Source: Symbiodinium natans (Eukaryota > Sar > Dinophyceae > Suessiales > Symbiodiniaceae). Taken from it: 64,000 nt of DNA. This document shows, in pieces, positions 1-12,312 of the stretch (its first letter is position 1; the number at the start of each line of letters is the position of its first letter). The position numbers and the translations under genes were made by a program. The stretch covers positions 172,501 through 236,500 of the forward strand of contig CAJNDS010002745.1 of NCBI GenBank assembly GCA_905221605.1, given 5' to 3'. Under the pieces are notes generated by a model. That model did not search any database, was not told where the DNA came from, and saw only the letters and a program-made list of their open reading frames with translations.

Positions 1-66
1 GAGGCTGGGATTTGGTCGGCCGGGACCTATGCGCCCGAGATACACGAGAGGGCGCAATGTGTAGGG

Positions 67-159
67 GTTTAGGGTTTAGGGTTTAGGGTTTAGGGTTTAG
101 GGTTTAGGGTTTAGGGTTTAGGGTTTAGGGCTTAGGGTTTAGGGTTTAGGGTTTAGGGC
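67..159 (+). repeat. TTTAGGG telomere-like tract
   Basis: About 13 near-perfect tandem copies of TTTAGGG with one CTTAGGG variant. The tract is interstitial: ordinary sequence lies on both sides. It is the first of well over a hundred such tracts in both orientations across the window. Confidence 0.95.
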
Positions 160-1938
160 TCAATGTGTGTACATAGGAGGGAATGCTGAATTTTGGGTTT
201 GGCAGGGGGGGGGGGGGGGGAGGGGGAGGGGGGGAGGGGGGGCGGGGGGCGGGGGGCACGCAAACCCTAAACCCTCAAACCTTGGAGCCTTTAAACCCTC
301 AAAGCCCAAAATAGACCGCCCTCACCTAGAGTCTTGCAGCCCTACGTGCCCCTAAACCCTAAACCCTAAACCTCCCATGTTTCTACGCCCGAAAACCTGC
401 AACGCCAGATGGCCCTCGAGCGCTGCAAGCCACTATACCCTTCCTATCAGCCTGCACTCCTATAAGCCTAGCCCTAAACCCTAAACCCTAAACCCTACAC
501 CCTAAACCCTAAACCCCTAAACCCTAAACTCCTGCAGCCCCCTACAGCTTGAAAGCCCAAACAGGTTGGCGACTCCAGGTTGGGGGGGGGGGGGGGGGGG
601 GGGGGCCTAAACCCTAAACCCTGGCCCCCCTAACCCTAAACCCTAAACCCTAGGGCGGGGGGTTCAGCCCCGGTGTGCTCCGGGGACATCTTGAAGCCGA
701 GGGGGTAGATGCTACTGGAAGAGGGGGTGAACTTTCGGGGCTGTCTGGGGTTTCGGGTTTAGGGTTTAGGGCTTCTGGTAGAGGATCTTGGGGTTGAGGG
801 TCTAGGGCTGTTGGGGTTGAGGGTTTAGGGCTTAGAGTTTCGAGTTTAGGGCTGTTGGAGACTAGGGTTGTGTAGGGTTTGCAAGAAACCCTCAACTAAC
901 CTCTATTCTTCCCCAAGCACCTCTGATAAAGGGGCAGCTTGGGGGTCCAGGTCGGCTTTAGCTAAACCCTAAACCCTAAACCCTAAACCCTAAACCCTAA
1001 ACCCTAAACCCTAAACCCTAAACCCTAAACCCTAAACCCTAAACCCTAAACCCTAAACGTCTCAGTTGGTGGTTGAGAGCCTCATGCCTCAGGGTTTGGA
1101 GGCCCCCAAGCTCCTTCAACCCAAAGCCAACAAAACTTTTACTAAGCCCGACCTCGGAGTACTCGTGAAGATGCCCTAAATACCTCCTACCTCCCCCCCC
1201 CCCCTTCCCTTAAGGGCATATGGCTCATGGGTGTTAAGTACGGTTTGGGGTGTAGGCTTGTGGCCAGGGGCAGTGCGCAAGTCTTAGAAATCTCTCCCCC
1301 CCATGCTCGCCTAGATGTCGAGTTGCGGCGCTCGTCGCTGGAATCTGGCACGCTCCAATGCCATGGTGTGTAAAGCCGGAAACAAATACTGATGCAATAA
1401 GTTTAAGTGCTTCTTTGAACTTAGGCAGCAATCCGCTAAGAAGAAGTCACCACTGTGAAAGGCCTCTAAGAATCTTCTACCTACGAAACCTAGGTTACCC
1501 AGTAACCTAGGATGAAAAAGGGTGCCTAGTTTTCTACTTAGAGGGGCTTATAAGCGAACTTAAGAGCTTAGGGTTTTAGGGTTTAGGGTTTGAGGTATAG
1601 GATTTAGGGGGGAGAGACGACAAGGATATGCGGACTTTCGGACCAGGGTTTGAGGTCTAGGGTTTGTTGTTTACAGACTTTAGGGTTTAGAGTTTAGGGT
1701 TAGACCTGTGAACCCTGCACCCTGAAACACCCTTGGACAATTGAGCGCTTAATTATGTTTCGGAATGAGAGTTTATAATTAAGTATTCTGAAAAAAAGGT
1801 GCGCTGAGCATCCTGAGAATTGCGCCACACCCGAGAGGGTTTAGGGTTTAATTAGGGTTTAGGGTTTAGGGTTTAGGGTTTAGGGTTTAAGGATTTGGGG
1901 TTTGGGGTTTAGGGTTTAGGGCAACCCGAAGCCTAAAC
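160..1938. other. Left-end repeat-rich stretch without a firm gene
   Basis: It holds telomere-like tracts in both orientations, G-runs near 197-260 and 580-606, and a long CCCTAAA tract at 962-1057. Two weak minus-strand coil-like openings are present. One near 388-428 sits between TTGCAG and GTTTTC; the other near 1313-1366 reads ALERARFQRRAPQLDI and then stops. Neither is firm enough to call a gene. Confidence 0.6.
962..1057 (-). repeat. CCCTAAA telomere-like tract
   Basis: About 13 uninterrupted CCCTAAA units bounded by unrelated sequence. Its orientation is opposite to the tract at 67-159. Confidence 0.95.
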
Positions 1939-2013
1939 CTCCTCTCTGCAAGGTGTGCCAGGATGGCTTCCACTTGCTCCCCCGCTCCGCCCCAGGAGGG
2001 GAGCGCTCATCGC
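1939..2013 (-). CDS. Predicted minus-strand exon
   Basis: Seventy-five bases, exactly 25 open codons, beginning AMSAPLLGRSGGASG. The acceptor reads CCCTAAACCCTAGCTGTGTTGAG and the donor GAG|GTTTAGGC, so the donor is telomere-like. Flanks are telomeric on both sides. Function is not recognised, and the exon could belong to a gene other than the coil series further right. Confidence 0.4.
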
Positions 2014-4057
2014 CTCAACACAGCTAGGGTTTAGGGTTTAGGGTTTAGGGTTTAGGGCTTAGGGTCTAGGGATTAGGGTTTAGGGTTTGGGGTTCAGGGT
2101 TTTGGGTTTTTGGGGTTCAGGGTTTGGGGTTTGCCTTACAAGAAGGATACCCCCCCAAAAGAGAACCTAAGGTAGAGAACTACTCAATAGTGGTTCTGGG
2201 GTTGAAGGTTTGGGGTCTGTATCTTTCCCTGCCTCTTCCATTAAGAAAGGTTCCGCAACTCAAAAGATAGAAACCCTTATGGTAACATGGCTCAAATAAA
2301 GGGTTTTGGAGATTCGGTCTGTAATTTAAGGGATTTGGGTTTGGAGAAGAAAGCGTGGCGGCCGAAAGGTCGGGCTTCCCCATAACAACGATTCTCGATT
2401 TCGGCTGCAGCCATGCGCACCCTCAAACCCGAAAATTTGCATGCGGACCAAGGTGTGAGACAATTGACCCTAAACCCGAAACCCTAAACCCTAAACCCTA
2501 AACCCTAAACCCTAAACCCTAGGATCAGATGCTGCAGGACTCTGTCAACGGACAGAGTAGGCGGCCTGGCTATGGGGATTGTGTGCACACTCTCTCGCCT
2601 CTCAAATCCGAAGCCCATCCGCTTTCTCGGGTCACATTCTAAACGTCGCCGGAACGAAGTACAGTGGGTAGCCTTTAAGGAGCACCATAAGCTGATAATG
2701 TTGGTAAGCCGAACTGATTAAGAAAGAATAATACATAACAATGAAGATAATAGCACTTTATACATCTGAAGACCAGAACACAGGGGGGATCCTGTTCTGC
2801 TTGTGCTGGTGTTGAAAACTTCCGTCGCAATCCCGAAACACTGGAGATTATAAACGCTCAGGGTCTAGGGTGTAGAAATCACCCCCTAAACCCTGAACCC
2901 TGAACCCTAAAACCCTCAACCCTACCTCCCCCCCCCCCCCACACACCAAGACAAAGGCCTCAGCGCGGGAAGGACAGCCAGTAGATGCATGGGCTGGCCC
3001 GGGCCGCTCATGCCCCCAAACAAACCGAAGGTGAGCCCACGGGGTCTTCAGGTTCCCTGAGCGGTTTAGGGTTTAGGGTTTAGGGTTTAGGGTTTAGGGA
3101 GTTTGTAGGGTCTAGGGTTTCCAAGGTGAGGGTGGCTAACAACCCTGAGCCGGGCCGCAAACCCTGAACCCTACAAACTCGAACTAAATGCTTGCTCAAC
3201 CTTTGGGGGTCCCGGGGCTTAGGGTGGTTTGGGGTTTAGGGTTTAGGGTTTAGGGTTTAGGGTTTAGGGTTCACGGATCTGGGTCTATAAGGTTTAGGGG
3301 TTCAGGCAAGTGCACGGACACCAGAGGAGGCTTGCATACTCTGCTGCCTGCTGCCAGAAGCACCTCATGGCTGAAGCCTTGAAGCAGCGCACGCGCAGCT
3401 CAAGCCACCCTAAACCCTTCACCCTAAACCCTAAACCCTAAACCCTTCAGGGCCCTCAACCCAAACCCTAACTCCAAGCAACACCGACGTGCGTTTGTGA
3501 GGTTCTCGCTGTGGGGTTCAGGGTTTAGGGTTCAGGGTTTAGGGTTTAGGGTTTAGGGATTCTGATTTCAGTGAGGGGCTGGGCAAGGCAACATGTCAGG
3601 GAAGTGCGGAGCATAGGGTTTAGGGTTTAGGGTTTAGGGTTTAGGGTTTAAACTCCCAAGCCCAAAGACCCCTCCCAAGTCCCTCGACAGCTGCTGAAGT
3701 CCAAAGTCCTTAGTTTAGGGTTTAGGGTTTAGGGTTTAGGGTTTAGGGTTTAGGGTTCTTAAGTGCTTAGGGACGCAAACCCTACGCACGCAAGACCCCC
3801 TATGCTACCGAAGCCCTCACCCCGAAAAGTGTCGACACTCCTCTGGCTGATCTTGGCCAGGCCCATGACAGCAATGAGTCCGGAATTGCGGAATCTTGCG
3901 TCTTTGGGTCGTTCATGTTCTTTAACCCAAACCCTAAACCCTAAACCCTAAACCCTAAACCCTAAACCCTAAACCCTACACCCTACACCCTAAACCCTAA
4001 ACCTAGCCAAAATCCCTCAAACCCAGTGCGTCACAATCTAAAGGGGTCAGTTCACAC
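2014..4057. other. Repeat-rich stretch with ambiguous coding islands
   Basis: Mostly telomere-like tracts of both orientations. Two islands are open on the plus strand. One at about 2950-3030 ends at a strong donor-like AAG|GTGAGC. The other at 3355-3408 contains KHLMAEALKQRTRSSS. Both are also open on minus, so strand cannot be settled by eye. Confidence 0.5.
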
Positions 4058-4111
4058 AGCCGACGCGCTGACTTCCTTTTGGAGCGCCTCTCCGCCTTCT
4101 CGTCCCATAAC
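4058..4111 (-). CDS. Predicted minus-strand exon, coil-like
   Basis: Eighteen in-frame codons read VMGREGGEALQKEVSASA. The acceptor is GGGCCCAG and the donor GGCT|GTGTGAAC. The small charged peptide resembles the later exon series. Product unknown. Confidence 0.45.
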
Positions 4112-4923
4112 CTGGGCCCCAGCCACTAACCCTAAACCCCAAACCTCAAACCCCAAACCCCAAACCCTAAACCCTAAACCCTAAACCCTAAACCCCTAAA
4201 CCCTAAACCCTAAACCCTAAACCCTAAATCCCCAAACCCTAAACCCCGAAACCCTAAACCCTAAACTGCGGAAGCTGCACCGTGTATCCTCTTGGGTGGC
4301 CCGTAAAACCCTCTGAACAAAGATTCCTTAACAAAATCCTCTTAAACCCCTCAAGGGGTACATGTACCAAGGGCCTACGTGTACGTGTAGGGTTTAGGGT
4401 TTAGGGTTTAGGGTTTAAGGTTTAGGGTTTAGGGGTATAGTGACCCTTAGGGGAGGCCAAACCCCACACCCCTCCCTGGACCCTCAACCCTGGCTCCCTG
4501 AACCCCTCAACCCTCCGCCCTAAACTCGCCGAACCCCTCAACACTACGCTGAACCCTGAACCCTGAAGCCTAAACCCTGAACCTTAAACCCCCCCCCTGA
4601 ACTCGAAAACCCCAAAAGGGCTAAAGGTTACCTACTCTACTACTAAGTAACCCCTGAAAGGATTTTTAGGTCTTAAGGCTTAGGGATTCGAAGGCTGAGG
4701 TACCTAGCTTCCCTTTTCAGAACTGCATGGTACGCTTTAGGGCGGTTTAGGGTTTGGGTCGGAAACCCTAAACTTTAAACCCTAAACCCTAAACCCCAAA
4801 CCATAAACCCTATACCCTAAACTCTAAACCCTAAACCCTGAACCCTGAACCCTAAAGCGCGTCGGTGCTAGGGGCTCTTTATGAGGGCCATCTGGGCAAA
4901 AATATGGAGAGGGGGTTCCATAC

Positions 4924-4976
4924 CCTGGTCATACATGAACGTCGCAGAGGCCGCAAAGCCTTTCATTCCTGCCTCC
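4924..4976 (-). CDS. Predicted minus-strand exon
   Basis: Between acceptor CCTCCACAG and donor CAGG|GTATGG the frame reads EAGMKGFAASATFMYDQG. The frame stays open past the donor for about 19 codons. A competing plus-strand frame ends at GGTG|GTAAGTAG, so strand is uncertain. Confidence 0.35.
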
Positions 4977-7640
4977 CTGTGGAGGGTAGACAAACTGGTG
5001 GTAAGTAGCCCTAAACCCTAAACCCTAAACCCTAAACCCTAAACCCTAAACCCTAAACCCTAAACCCTAAACCCTAAACCCTCAACAGTTCAGGTGCCCC
5101 TATGACCCTGTGATTAGACATCTTGTAAAGGTGTTCCCTGACGCCCCGAGCGGTTAGGGTTTAGGGTTTAGGGTTTAGGGTTTAGGGTTTAGGGTTTAGG
5201 GTTTAGGGTTTAGGGTTTGGGGTTTGGGGTTTGGGGTTTGGGGTTTGGGGTTTAGGGTTTAGGGTTTAGGGTTTAGGGTTTAGGGTTTAGGGACACTTGC
5301 AGCATCCCAATCACCTTGTGCTGGCCGGGCCCCAGCGATACCTACGACTTAAGCAAATGGCTCGGCCCTCCCGGCGTGAGAGGGTTTAGGGTTTAGGGTT
5401 TAGGGTTTAGGGTTTAGGATTAGGGTTTAGGGTTTAGGGTTTAGGGCTTTAGGGTTTTAGGGTGTTAGGGCTTAGGGTTTCGGGTTTAGGGCTTATAAAC
5501 CCATAACTAGGCTGCCCAGTAACCTAGGATTAAAAAGGGTGCCCTTTTTTTTCCTTAAAGGGGTTTACAAGGGAACCTAAACCCCCCCAGAAAGGGAATA
5601 GGGGTACTGCTGGGCATCCTGGATAAAGACGAAACAGAAAAGGCTTTGAGCCCGAGCAGGCCTTGAAACCAAAGGGCTTTGACCCACGAAAGAAGCCCCA
5701 AACCTTGAACCCTAAGTTTAGGTTTTAGGGTTTAGGGTTTAGGGTTTAGGGTTTAGAGTTTAGGGTTGGCCTGATCCTTACACCCTGCCCAAAACCACCA
5801 TTACTGAGTTTAAGGGCATGCCTGGCGCAGCAATGCCGGAGCACCTTATTACCACACCGTCCTGCGGGATAGTACTGCACAACCCTAGGCCCTAAACCCG
5901 CAGCCCTGAACCCTAAATCCTTAACCCAGAAGCCTAAACCCTGAGCCCTAAACCCTAAGCCCTAGGCCCTAAACCCTAAGCCCTGCCAACCCTGCCAAGC
6001 CTGAACCCTGAAACCAGCACGGCCAAAGGAGTCGAAAGCAAGCTCCAGGCTTGAGGGGCTGAGGGCATTGGGGATTTAAGGGTTTAAATGTTTATGGGTT
6101 GAAGGGTTTAAGGGTTTAAGGGTTTAAGTGTTTATGGGTTTAAGGGTTTAAGGGTTTAAGGATGTAAGGGTTGGGTTCAAGGGTCTAGGGTTCCCTAGGA
6201 AGCCTAACCCTAAACCCTACAAGGTTTAGGGTTTAGGGTTCAAGGGTTTAGTGTTCAAGGATTCAGGGACTGGGGTTCAGGGGTTTATTTCGGGCTCATA
6301 GGTTCAATGGTTTAGTTAGGGCTCAAGGAATTAGAGCTTAGGGTTTAGGGTTACCCTAACCCTAAACCCTAAACCCTAAACCCTAAACCCTAAACCCTAA
6401 ACCCCAATCCCTAATCCCTGAACCCTAAACCGTGGCTCTGAGTTCAGAGTTTCGGGATTGAGGGCTCCCCGGCAAGGAGAGCCGAGCTCAAGGGGCCTCC
6501 AGGGGGACCACGGCTTGCAGCAAAAGCTTCGGAATGTAGGGTTTTTTGGGTTTAGGGTTTAGGGTTTAGGGTTCAGGGTTTAGGGTTTAGGGTTTGGGGT
6601 TTGGGGTTTAGGGTTTAGGGCTACTAAAGCCGGGGCCTCCCGGGATTCTAGGGTTTTAGGGCTTGGGGTTTAGGGGTCTTAGGGCTGTTGCTTCGGGTAG
6701 CTGGCTTGGGGCTGTGGATTTTGGCTTGTCGGTTTGGGTTTTTAGGGTTTAGGGTTTAGGGTTTAGGGTTTAGGGTCCCTCTAGGGCCTGCTAAGGGAAG
6801 CCGAGTTCGTCCTGGAAGCGTGCTTTGAAACTGCCAGCTCAGAACTGTCACACAAAGGGGCGATTCCTGACACCTTTTGGACACCTGCTTCTCGGCTTCC
6901 GGATGGTACTTGCCCGGCTTTTCGCTCCTAAACCTACTTCCGAAGATTCCGTACACTCCGTAAATTCTCAACCCTTAAATTTCGTACAGTCTGCAAAATC
7001 CCAACCCTAAGATTCCGCACATTCCGTAAATTCCCTAAACAATAAATTCCGTACATTCCGAAAACTCCCCTAAACCCTAAACCCTAAATCCTGAACCCTA
7101 AACCTTAAACCCTGAACCCCAAATTCTATAGCGTCTCGGGGGATGATGGTCTGCATTTGGACCTGAGGCGCGCTCACGCCTTGGCGCAGCGTACCTGCAA
7201 GGTTGACGAGGTAGGGTTTAGGGTTTAGGGTTTTGGGTTTTGGGGCTTTGGGTTTATAGGGTTTAGGGCTTAGATGATGGACCTTTGCAGTAAACCCAAA
7301 ACCCTAAACCCCAAACCCCAAACCCTAAACCCTAAACCCTAAACAGATTGGGGGGGTTGAGGGCTCTTTATCGCAGATTCCTTCATTTTTGGATTCGCAA
7401 GGACGGCCCCTAAGCCAGAACAAACCCCAAAATGATTGGGACAAGGGTCAACCCCTTGGCTCCAAGTATTCCCTAAAACCTAAAACCTAAACCCTAAACC
7501 ATAAACCCTAAACCCTAAAATGCCTTGTAAACAGCCAGGTCTTAGAGCGAACATGAGAGATGGTCGAGGGTTTTGGGTTTAGGGTTTACGGTTTAGGGGC
7601 GTTCTGTGCTTTGGGCAGATCTCTTACCTATCTGATGTTT
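4977..7640. other. Telomere-tract-dominated stretch
   Basis: It contains long tracts at 5015-5083 (CCCTAAA) and 5154-5292 (TTTAGGG with five TTTGGGG units inside). A degenerate CCCAGTAACC element lies near 5510-5635, followed by runs of TTTAAGGG-like units near 6070-6170. Islands at 5285-5380, 6470-6535 and 7140-7200 are open in several frames; I could not assign them. Confidence 0.55.
5154..5292 (+). repeat. TTTAGGG tract with inner TTTGGGG block
   Basis: About nine TTTAGGG units pass into five TTTGGGG units (about 5217-5251) and back into TTTAGGG. The block structure suggests local copying of one mutated unit. Confidence 0.9.
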
Positions 7641-7750
7641 ACCCTAAGGGCCCATGTACCTAAATAAGGAATACTTGGACCTTAACGTCCTTCCTATATA
7701 GGGACTTTGGGGCCCAAGCATATCGTAATGAGGTACATGGCCCTGAGGGT
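7641..7750. mobile_element. Hairpin element, GGTCCATGTACC family, copy 1
   Basis: The ends ACCCTAAGGGCCCATGTACC and GGTACATGGCCCTGAGGGT are inverted copies, and the interior carries the family's ACTTGGACCTTAA...GGCCCAAGCAT arms. No coding capacity; non-autonomous MITE-like. TTA lies just outside both ends if the terminal A is read as flank. Confidence 0.7.
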
Positions 7751-7786
7751 TATAAATAACTAAACAAATAAATAAATAAATAAAAC

Positions 7787-7890
7787 ATATATATATATAT
7801 ATATACTTAGGATTATATCTATATATATACACACACTTAGGGTTATATACATATAAATATATATAGAGAGAGAGGGATAGACGATATGGC
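7787..7890. repeat. AT-rich microsatellite
   Basis: Runs of AT and TATA with two similar (CTTAGG..TATATA) segments. A minus-strand Tyr/Ile-rich open frame across it is a by-product of the repeat. Confidence 0.8.
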
Positions 7891-7897
7891 GGGGCAC

Positions 7898-7983
7898 ATA
7901 AGCATCCACGACCTTGCTGCATTTGAGCTGGTCGCCGCCAGGCGGCGCTGCGTAGCAACGTTCCACCTTTCCAGCCGAAGTCT
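7898..7983 (-). CDS. Predicted minus-strand exon
   Basis: The acceptor CCCTAAACCAG is itself telomere-like. The frame then reads TSAGKVERCYAAPPGGDQLK and stays open to a donor-like TAT|GTGCCCC; an earlier donor AAG|GTCGTGG is also possible. Mixed composition rather than pure coil. Product unknown. Confidence 0.45.
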
Positions 7984-8573
7984 CTGGTTTAGGGTTTAGG
8001 GTTTGGGGTTTGGGGTTTAAGGCAATCATCCTCACACAGTTTCGTGGCTTTGGCAGAGACTTAGGGCTCACGTAGAGCAAAGCCAAGAATTAAAGCCATG
8101 AGGGCCCTTAGAATCTGATTCAGGGTTCGTAGACTCCAACCCACCCTCAGTTCCAGCACGTACACACTAGGCCATACCTCAAGTACCCCTTCAAGAAGTT
8201 CAGAAAAGTTGCAGGGGCGGCTCTCTAAAGACTAAGCTTCCTGAATTAAGGAGCCTTACCGGGGGTCATTTCTTACAAAACTGCCCCGCGTCTGCACGGG
8301 TAAACCCTAAAACCCAAATCCTATAGTTCTTAAACCCCAAACCGCAAAGCACTTACCATAGGGGTCGGAATCATTACTACTACTATTCCCTTATGGTCCC
8401 TATGTGAATACACTGTGATAGCCCCCAGAACCCTATTCTAATCATAGCCTGAACCCTAAACCCTGAACCCTGAACCCTAAACCCCAAACCCCAAACCCTA
8501 CACCACAAACCACAAACCCTAAACCCTAACCCTAAACCCTGAACCCCACAACAGAAGAGCTAGTTTGGCCCAC

Positions 8574-8629
8574 CTCCTGCTGCGCGGCCAGGCACGGCAC
8601 GCTTCGCTTCGATAGCGCTTCGGCCCAGC
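8574..8629 (-). CDS. Predicted minus-strand exon, coil-like
   Basis: Flanked by acceptor ACTGAG and donor AGGAG|GTGGGCC; reads LGRSAIEAKRAVPGRAAG in the coil-like frame. A second frame is also open. Confidence 0.45.
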
Positions 8630-8657
8630 CTCAGTACCAGCAGTTTTAGGTTAGGGG

Positions 8658-8692
8658 TTTCGGGTTTCGGGTTTCGGGTTTCGGGTTTCGGG
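8658..8692 (+). repeat. (TTTCGGG)5 variant block
   Basis: Five identical TTTCGGG units inside a longer TTTAGGG-type tract, an example of local homogenisation of a variant heptamer. Confidence 0.9.
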
Positions 8693-9066
8693 TTTAGGGT
8701 TTATTGGGGTTTAGTAGGGGTTAGGGTTTGGGTTTTAGGGTTTAGGGTTTAGGGCTTAGGGTTTAGGACGTAACTAGGGTTTGGTTGATCGAGAGCCGCC
8801 GGCTGCAGGGCCCCCCCCCCCTTTTCTGGGAATGCAACCGTCCGTACTCGAAAAAACCCTCAAGACATAACCTTGACCCTTACTACAAAAGTTGTGGACT
8901 GTGATATATATATATATATGTATATATAAGGTTTTTTAATTTCCATTTTTAATGTAGAGAAATGGACATAGATAGATATACCTGTATATATACATATATA
9001 CATACTGCCCAGGGTTAACACCCACCCCACCGGACCCCAAAAAACCCTCACCCCGAAATCCTCAAC

Positions 9067-9113
9067 CTGAGATTCCCACGGCCAATTCGCTCGGCGGTGG
9101 CCTCCCACAGTTG
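9067..9113 (-). CDS. Predicted minus-strand exon, coil-like
   Basis: Acceptor TTGGGAG, donor CTCAG|GTTGAGG. Reads QLWEATAERIGRGNL in 47 bases. The right flank carries TTTAGGG, and the left leads into the AT-rich segment at 8900-9000. Confidence 0.5.
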
Positions 9114-9887
9114 CTCCCAAGGACACAGCGCTACTAGTTGCGTAAGTTTAGGGTTTAGGGCTTAGGGTTTACAGTCGACTCCAGAAAGTTGGAACATGGT
9201 TTAAGGATGATTAGAGCTGGGATTTCCTTTAGTAACTTTAGTATCCTTTTCTGGGGTACGGGGATATGGATGTTCCAACTGTCGGAGTTTACGGTTCATG
9301 GTCCCGTAGTAGGGGCCCGGAAAAATGGAACCTCTTACGTACGCCTTATAGACCCACTACAACGCCGCAAGGGCCCCATACTTCAGAACCCTCAAAAGGA
9401 GGTGAGGGACCGCATTAATTGAGGCTGAGGGTGGGGATCTGGGTGCCTTCTATATGCTTCTAGAAGGCTTCTACAAGAGTAAGATCGGGAGGAATTTGCC
9501 ACCTGAAATGGGCCCATAAGAACAACGTGGAAGACCTGGCCCCCCAATGTAGCAGCAGGTTTAGGGTTTAGGGTTCAGGGTGTAGGGTGTACCATAGTTG
9601 CTACGCTTGAGCTGTTATGGAAAGGAAAGGGTGTAGGGTGTAAGTATCTTGTTATTTGGGTACAGGGTGGGCTTAAGTGCTGACTATGCTTTTGTGGAAC
9701 CCGGAATCGGAGACAAAAGGGCACCACTTGGCTTCTGAACTACCTAGGATGGCCCTGAAAACCCTCTGAAAATACTCATGAATATGATCCTCCTAAACCC
9801 AAGACGGGAAGATAAAACATGTCCCAAGTCCAGCGTAAGAGCCCTTCCACTGACACCCTAGACCTTTTGCAACCACTCTGAGCCCAC

Positions 9888-9932
9888 CTTTTGTTGCGCT
9901 GGCAGCCACTCTGCGCAGTTTCGCAACAGCAT
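9888..9932 (-). CDS. Predicted minus-strand exon
   Basis: Exactly 15 codons, MLLRNCAEWLPAQQK, between acceptor GGCCCCAG and donor AAAAG|GTGGGCTC. Both splice signals are good. Product unknown. Confidence 0.5.
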
Positions 9933-10158
9933 CTGGGGCCCACGTAGGATCCTAAAGTAAACCCTAGGTCTGAACCCTGAGCCCTAAACCCTAGCTCTAA
10001 ACCCTGAACCCTAAACCCTAAACTCTAAATCAAACCACAAACCCTAAACCAACCCTAAACCCTAAACCCTAAACCCTACACCCTAAACCCTAAACCCTAA
10101 ACCCTAAACCCTAAACCCTAAACCCTAAGGCGCCCCTCGGAGCTTTGGTGTGGACCAC

Positions 10159-10202
10159 CGAGTCAGGCGGCTGAGGTCATACAGCTCGCGCTGCACGCGC
10201 TC
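10159..10202 (-). CDS. Predicted minus-strand coiled-coil exon
   Basis: Acceptor CCTCCAACAG, donor ACTCG|GTGGTCC; reads ERVQRELYDLSRLT, a clear heptad-like pattern. Left flank is a CCCTAAA tract, right flank TTTAGGG. Confidence 0.6.
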
Positions 10203-11056
10203 CTGTTGGAGGTTCATGGAACTTATTCACCAATAGGATTTTGGGTTTAGGGTTTAGGGTTTAGGGATCAGGGTTTAGGGTTGCGGGCTTAGGGTTTAGG
10301 GTCCCTTCATCTGGTCCCTTACCTTCTTTTACGGGTTCTGAAGTATGGCACCTCGGGCTGTAGGGTTGCAGGGGTCCCTTTCAAGGGCCCACATTGAGTG
10401 TAGCTACCCGAAGATGCCGGGGGGGGGCTGACAGGGGTTTTAGGGCCTCAGGGCCTTTTAGCAGGTTAGGGTTCAGGGTTCAGGGTTTAGGGTTTAGGGT
10501 TTAGGGTTTAGGGTTCAGGGTTCAGGGTTCAGGGTTTAGGGTTTAGGGTTTAGGGTTCTAGAGGCTTAGGGTTTATGGTTTGGCGCTTAGGCGTTAGGGA
10601 TATGGAAGGCTTGAAAGTCCTGCTCAGGGTCTTGCGACCCTTCGCGCAAAAGGCCATAAAGAACTTGCTTATAACCAAAAATCCCCAGTCTTGCGTGAAT
10701 AGTTGGTGTTCCTTTGGGGGGGGGGGGGGGGGGGGGCGCCTGCCCATTGCCGAAGGAAGCAAACCTATGACGAGCGAAAACTAAACTCTAAATTATAAAC
10801 ATTGTAATACGAATGAACCCTGCAACCCGCAATCCTCCCTTCTATGGACACATTATGAAGCCATGCTCTGTCAGTAATTACAATGCCGGAACCACGAAGA
10901 AGCATTGCAACAACATCCGACACAAAGTAACAAGAAATTGCGAACAACAAGAACAGAGCATGAAACCCTTAAAACCCTTAAAGGCCCTGAGTCCTTAATA
11001 ACTCCCTGAGAGTGAGGGACCCCGAAACCCTAAACCCTAAACGCTAAACGCTAAAC

Positions 11057-11135
11057 GCCAAAAGGGAAGCTGTATTTGGAGTCCTTGTCGGCCCGGTACT
11101 CGGAACAGGCCGACTGTTCCGAAGACAGTGCCTCG
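11057..11135 (-). CDS. Predicted minus-strand exon with telomere-like donor
   Basis: Seventy-nine bases from acceptor CCTTGCAG to donor TTTTGGC|GTTTAGCG. The 26-codon frame begins EALSSEQSACSEYRADKDSK. Charged, low hydrophobicity. The donor is one base off the telomeric unit. Confidence 0.6.
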
Positions 11136-12253
11136 CTGCAAGGACTAGGGGTTGGGGGTGACCCTAAACCCCAAACCCCAAACCCCCAAACCCCCAAACC
11201 CTAAACCGTAAACCCCTAAACCGTAAACCCCAAACCCCACACCCTAACCCCAAACCCTAAACTCCAAACCCTAAACCCCAAACCCTAAACCCCAAACCCA
11301 AAATCCCAAAGCCCCAGTCAACCCTGGAAATTTTCAGGCCCTGCGCGACCGGGTCCACAGGCCACTTGAAACCGACACAACTTAGCTGACTTGGCTCCCT
11401 ACTACTTCCTATATAGTGGTTTCCGAAGTGAGGGTACCTTAACTATTGGGGTATTTAAAAAACGAGAAGCCTATGTGGGGGAGCTATTTTGAAGGGTACT
11501 CTTCTTCGAAAACCCTCATATAGCTTGACAAAAGGGCATTCGGGAAGTAGGCTCGCTACGTTGTGTCCCCCATGCGACCATTTTGAGGGTTTGTAGGGGA
11601 CCCTACGTTCCGAAACCCTCGTAAGCTAGACCCAAGAGTAAGATGGGAATAAAAGGGTGCCCTTTTTGGTTTGAGGGGGCGATAAGGGAACCTAAACCTT
11701 AAACAAATGGGAATAAGGGCCCTACTATTGGTCTTAGTAGCCCTAAACCCTAAACCCTAAAACCCTAAACCCTAAACCCTGAACGGCACCGCAGGTCGGG
11801 TTGAAGCCTAAAGCCCACGTGCACCCTCTAGGGTTTCAGGATGAGGGTATAAGAGGTTCATTGTGTGGCGCTTACGGTCTACAGAAAGGCACGGGGTTTA
11901 GGGTTTAGGGTGTGTAGCGCAAGGCTTGGGGTTTGGGGTTTAGGGCTTCGGGTTTCGGGCTATGGGGCTTGGTAGGGTGTATGGGGCTTGAAGGGTCGGG
12001 TTTGTAGGGTTGGCAGGGTTCATAGGGTTGGAAGCGTTTCTAACCCTAGACCCTAAACCCTAAACCCTAAACCCTAGCTCATGAGGACAATTCGGAAGCC
12101 CTCGCGCCTGGAAGGCCCCGAAGCCCTGAACCCTAAACCCGAAACCCTACACCCTAAACCCGAAACCCTAAACCCCAACCCCTAGACCCTAAACCCTCAA
12201 CCCTAAACCCTAAACCCTAACCCTTCGAACCTGTACAAAGCCCTCAACCCAAC

Positions 12254-12312
12254 GAAGAGCCCTGCGGGAGGGCCTTGGACAGCCGGTGTGCTTCGTGGCG
12301 GAAGCGCGACAC
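12254..12312 (-). CDS. Predicted minus-strand coiled-coil exon
   Basis: Acceptor TCTGAGCAG, then VSRFRHEAHRLSKALPQGS. The donor is unclear because an in-frame TGA follows soon after. Right flank is a TTTAGGG tract. Confidence 0.5.

Noticed and set aside
167-355. Gly/Arg-rich 62-residue frame
   Set aside because: It crosses a long G-rich homopolymer zone and telomere-like repeats.
7644-8086. Two overlapping 104-108 residue minus frames
   Set aside because: Most of each is AT microsatellite and transposon. Only the segment 7898-7983 is kept as an exon candidate.
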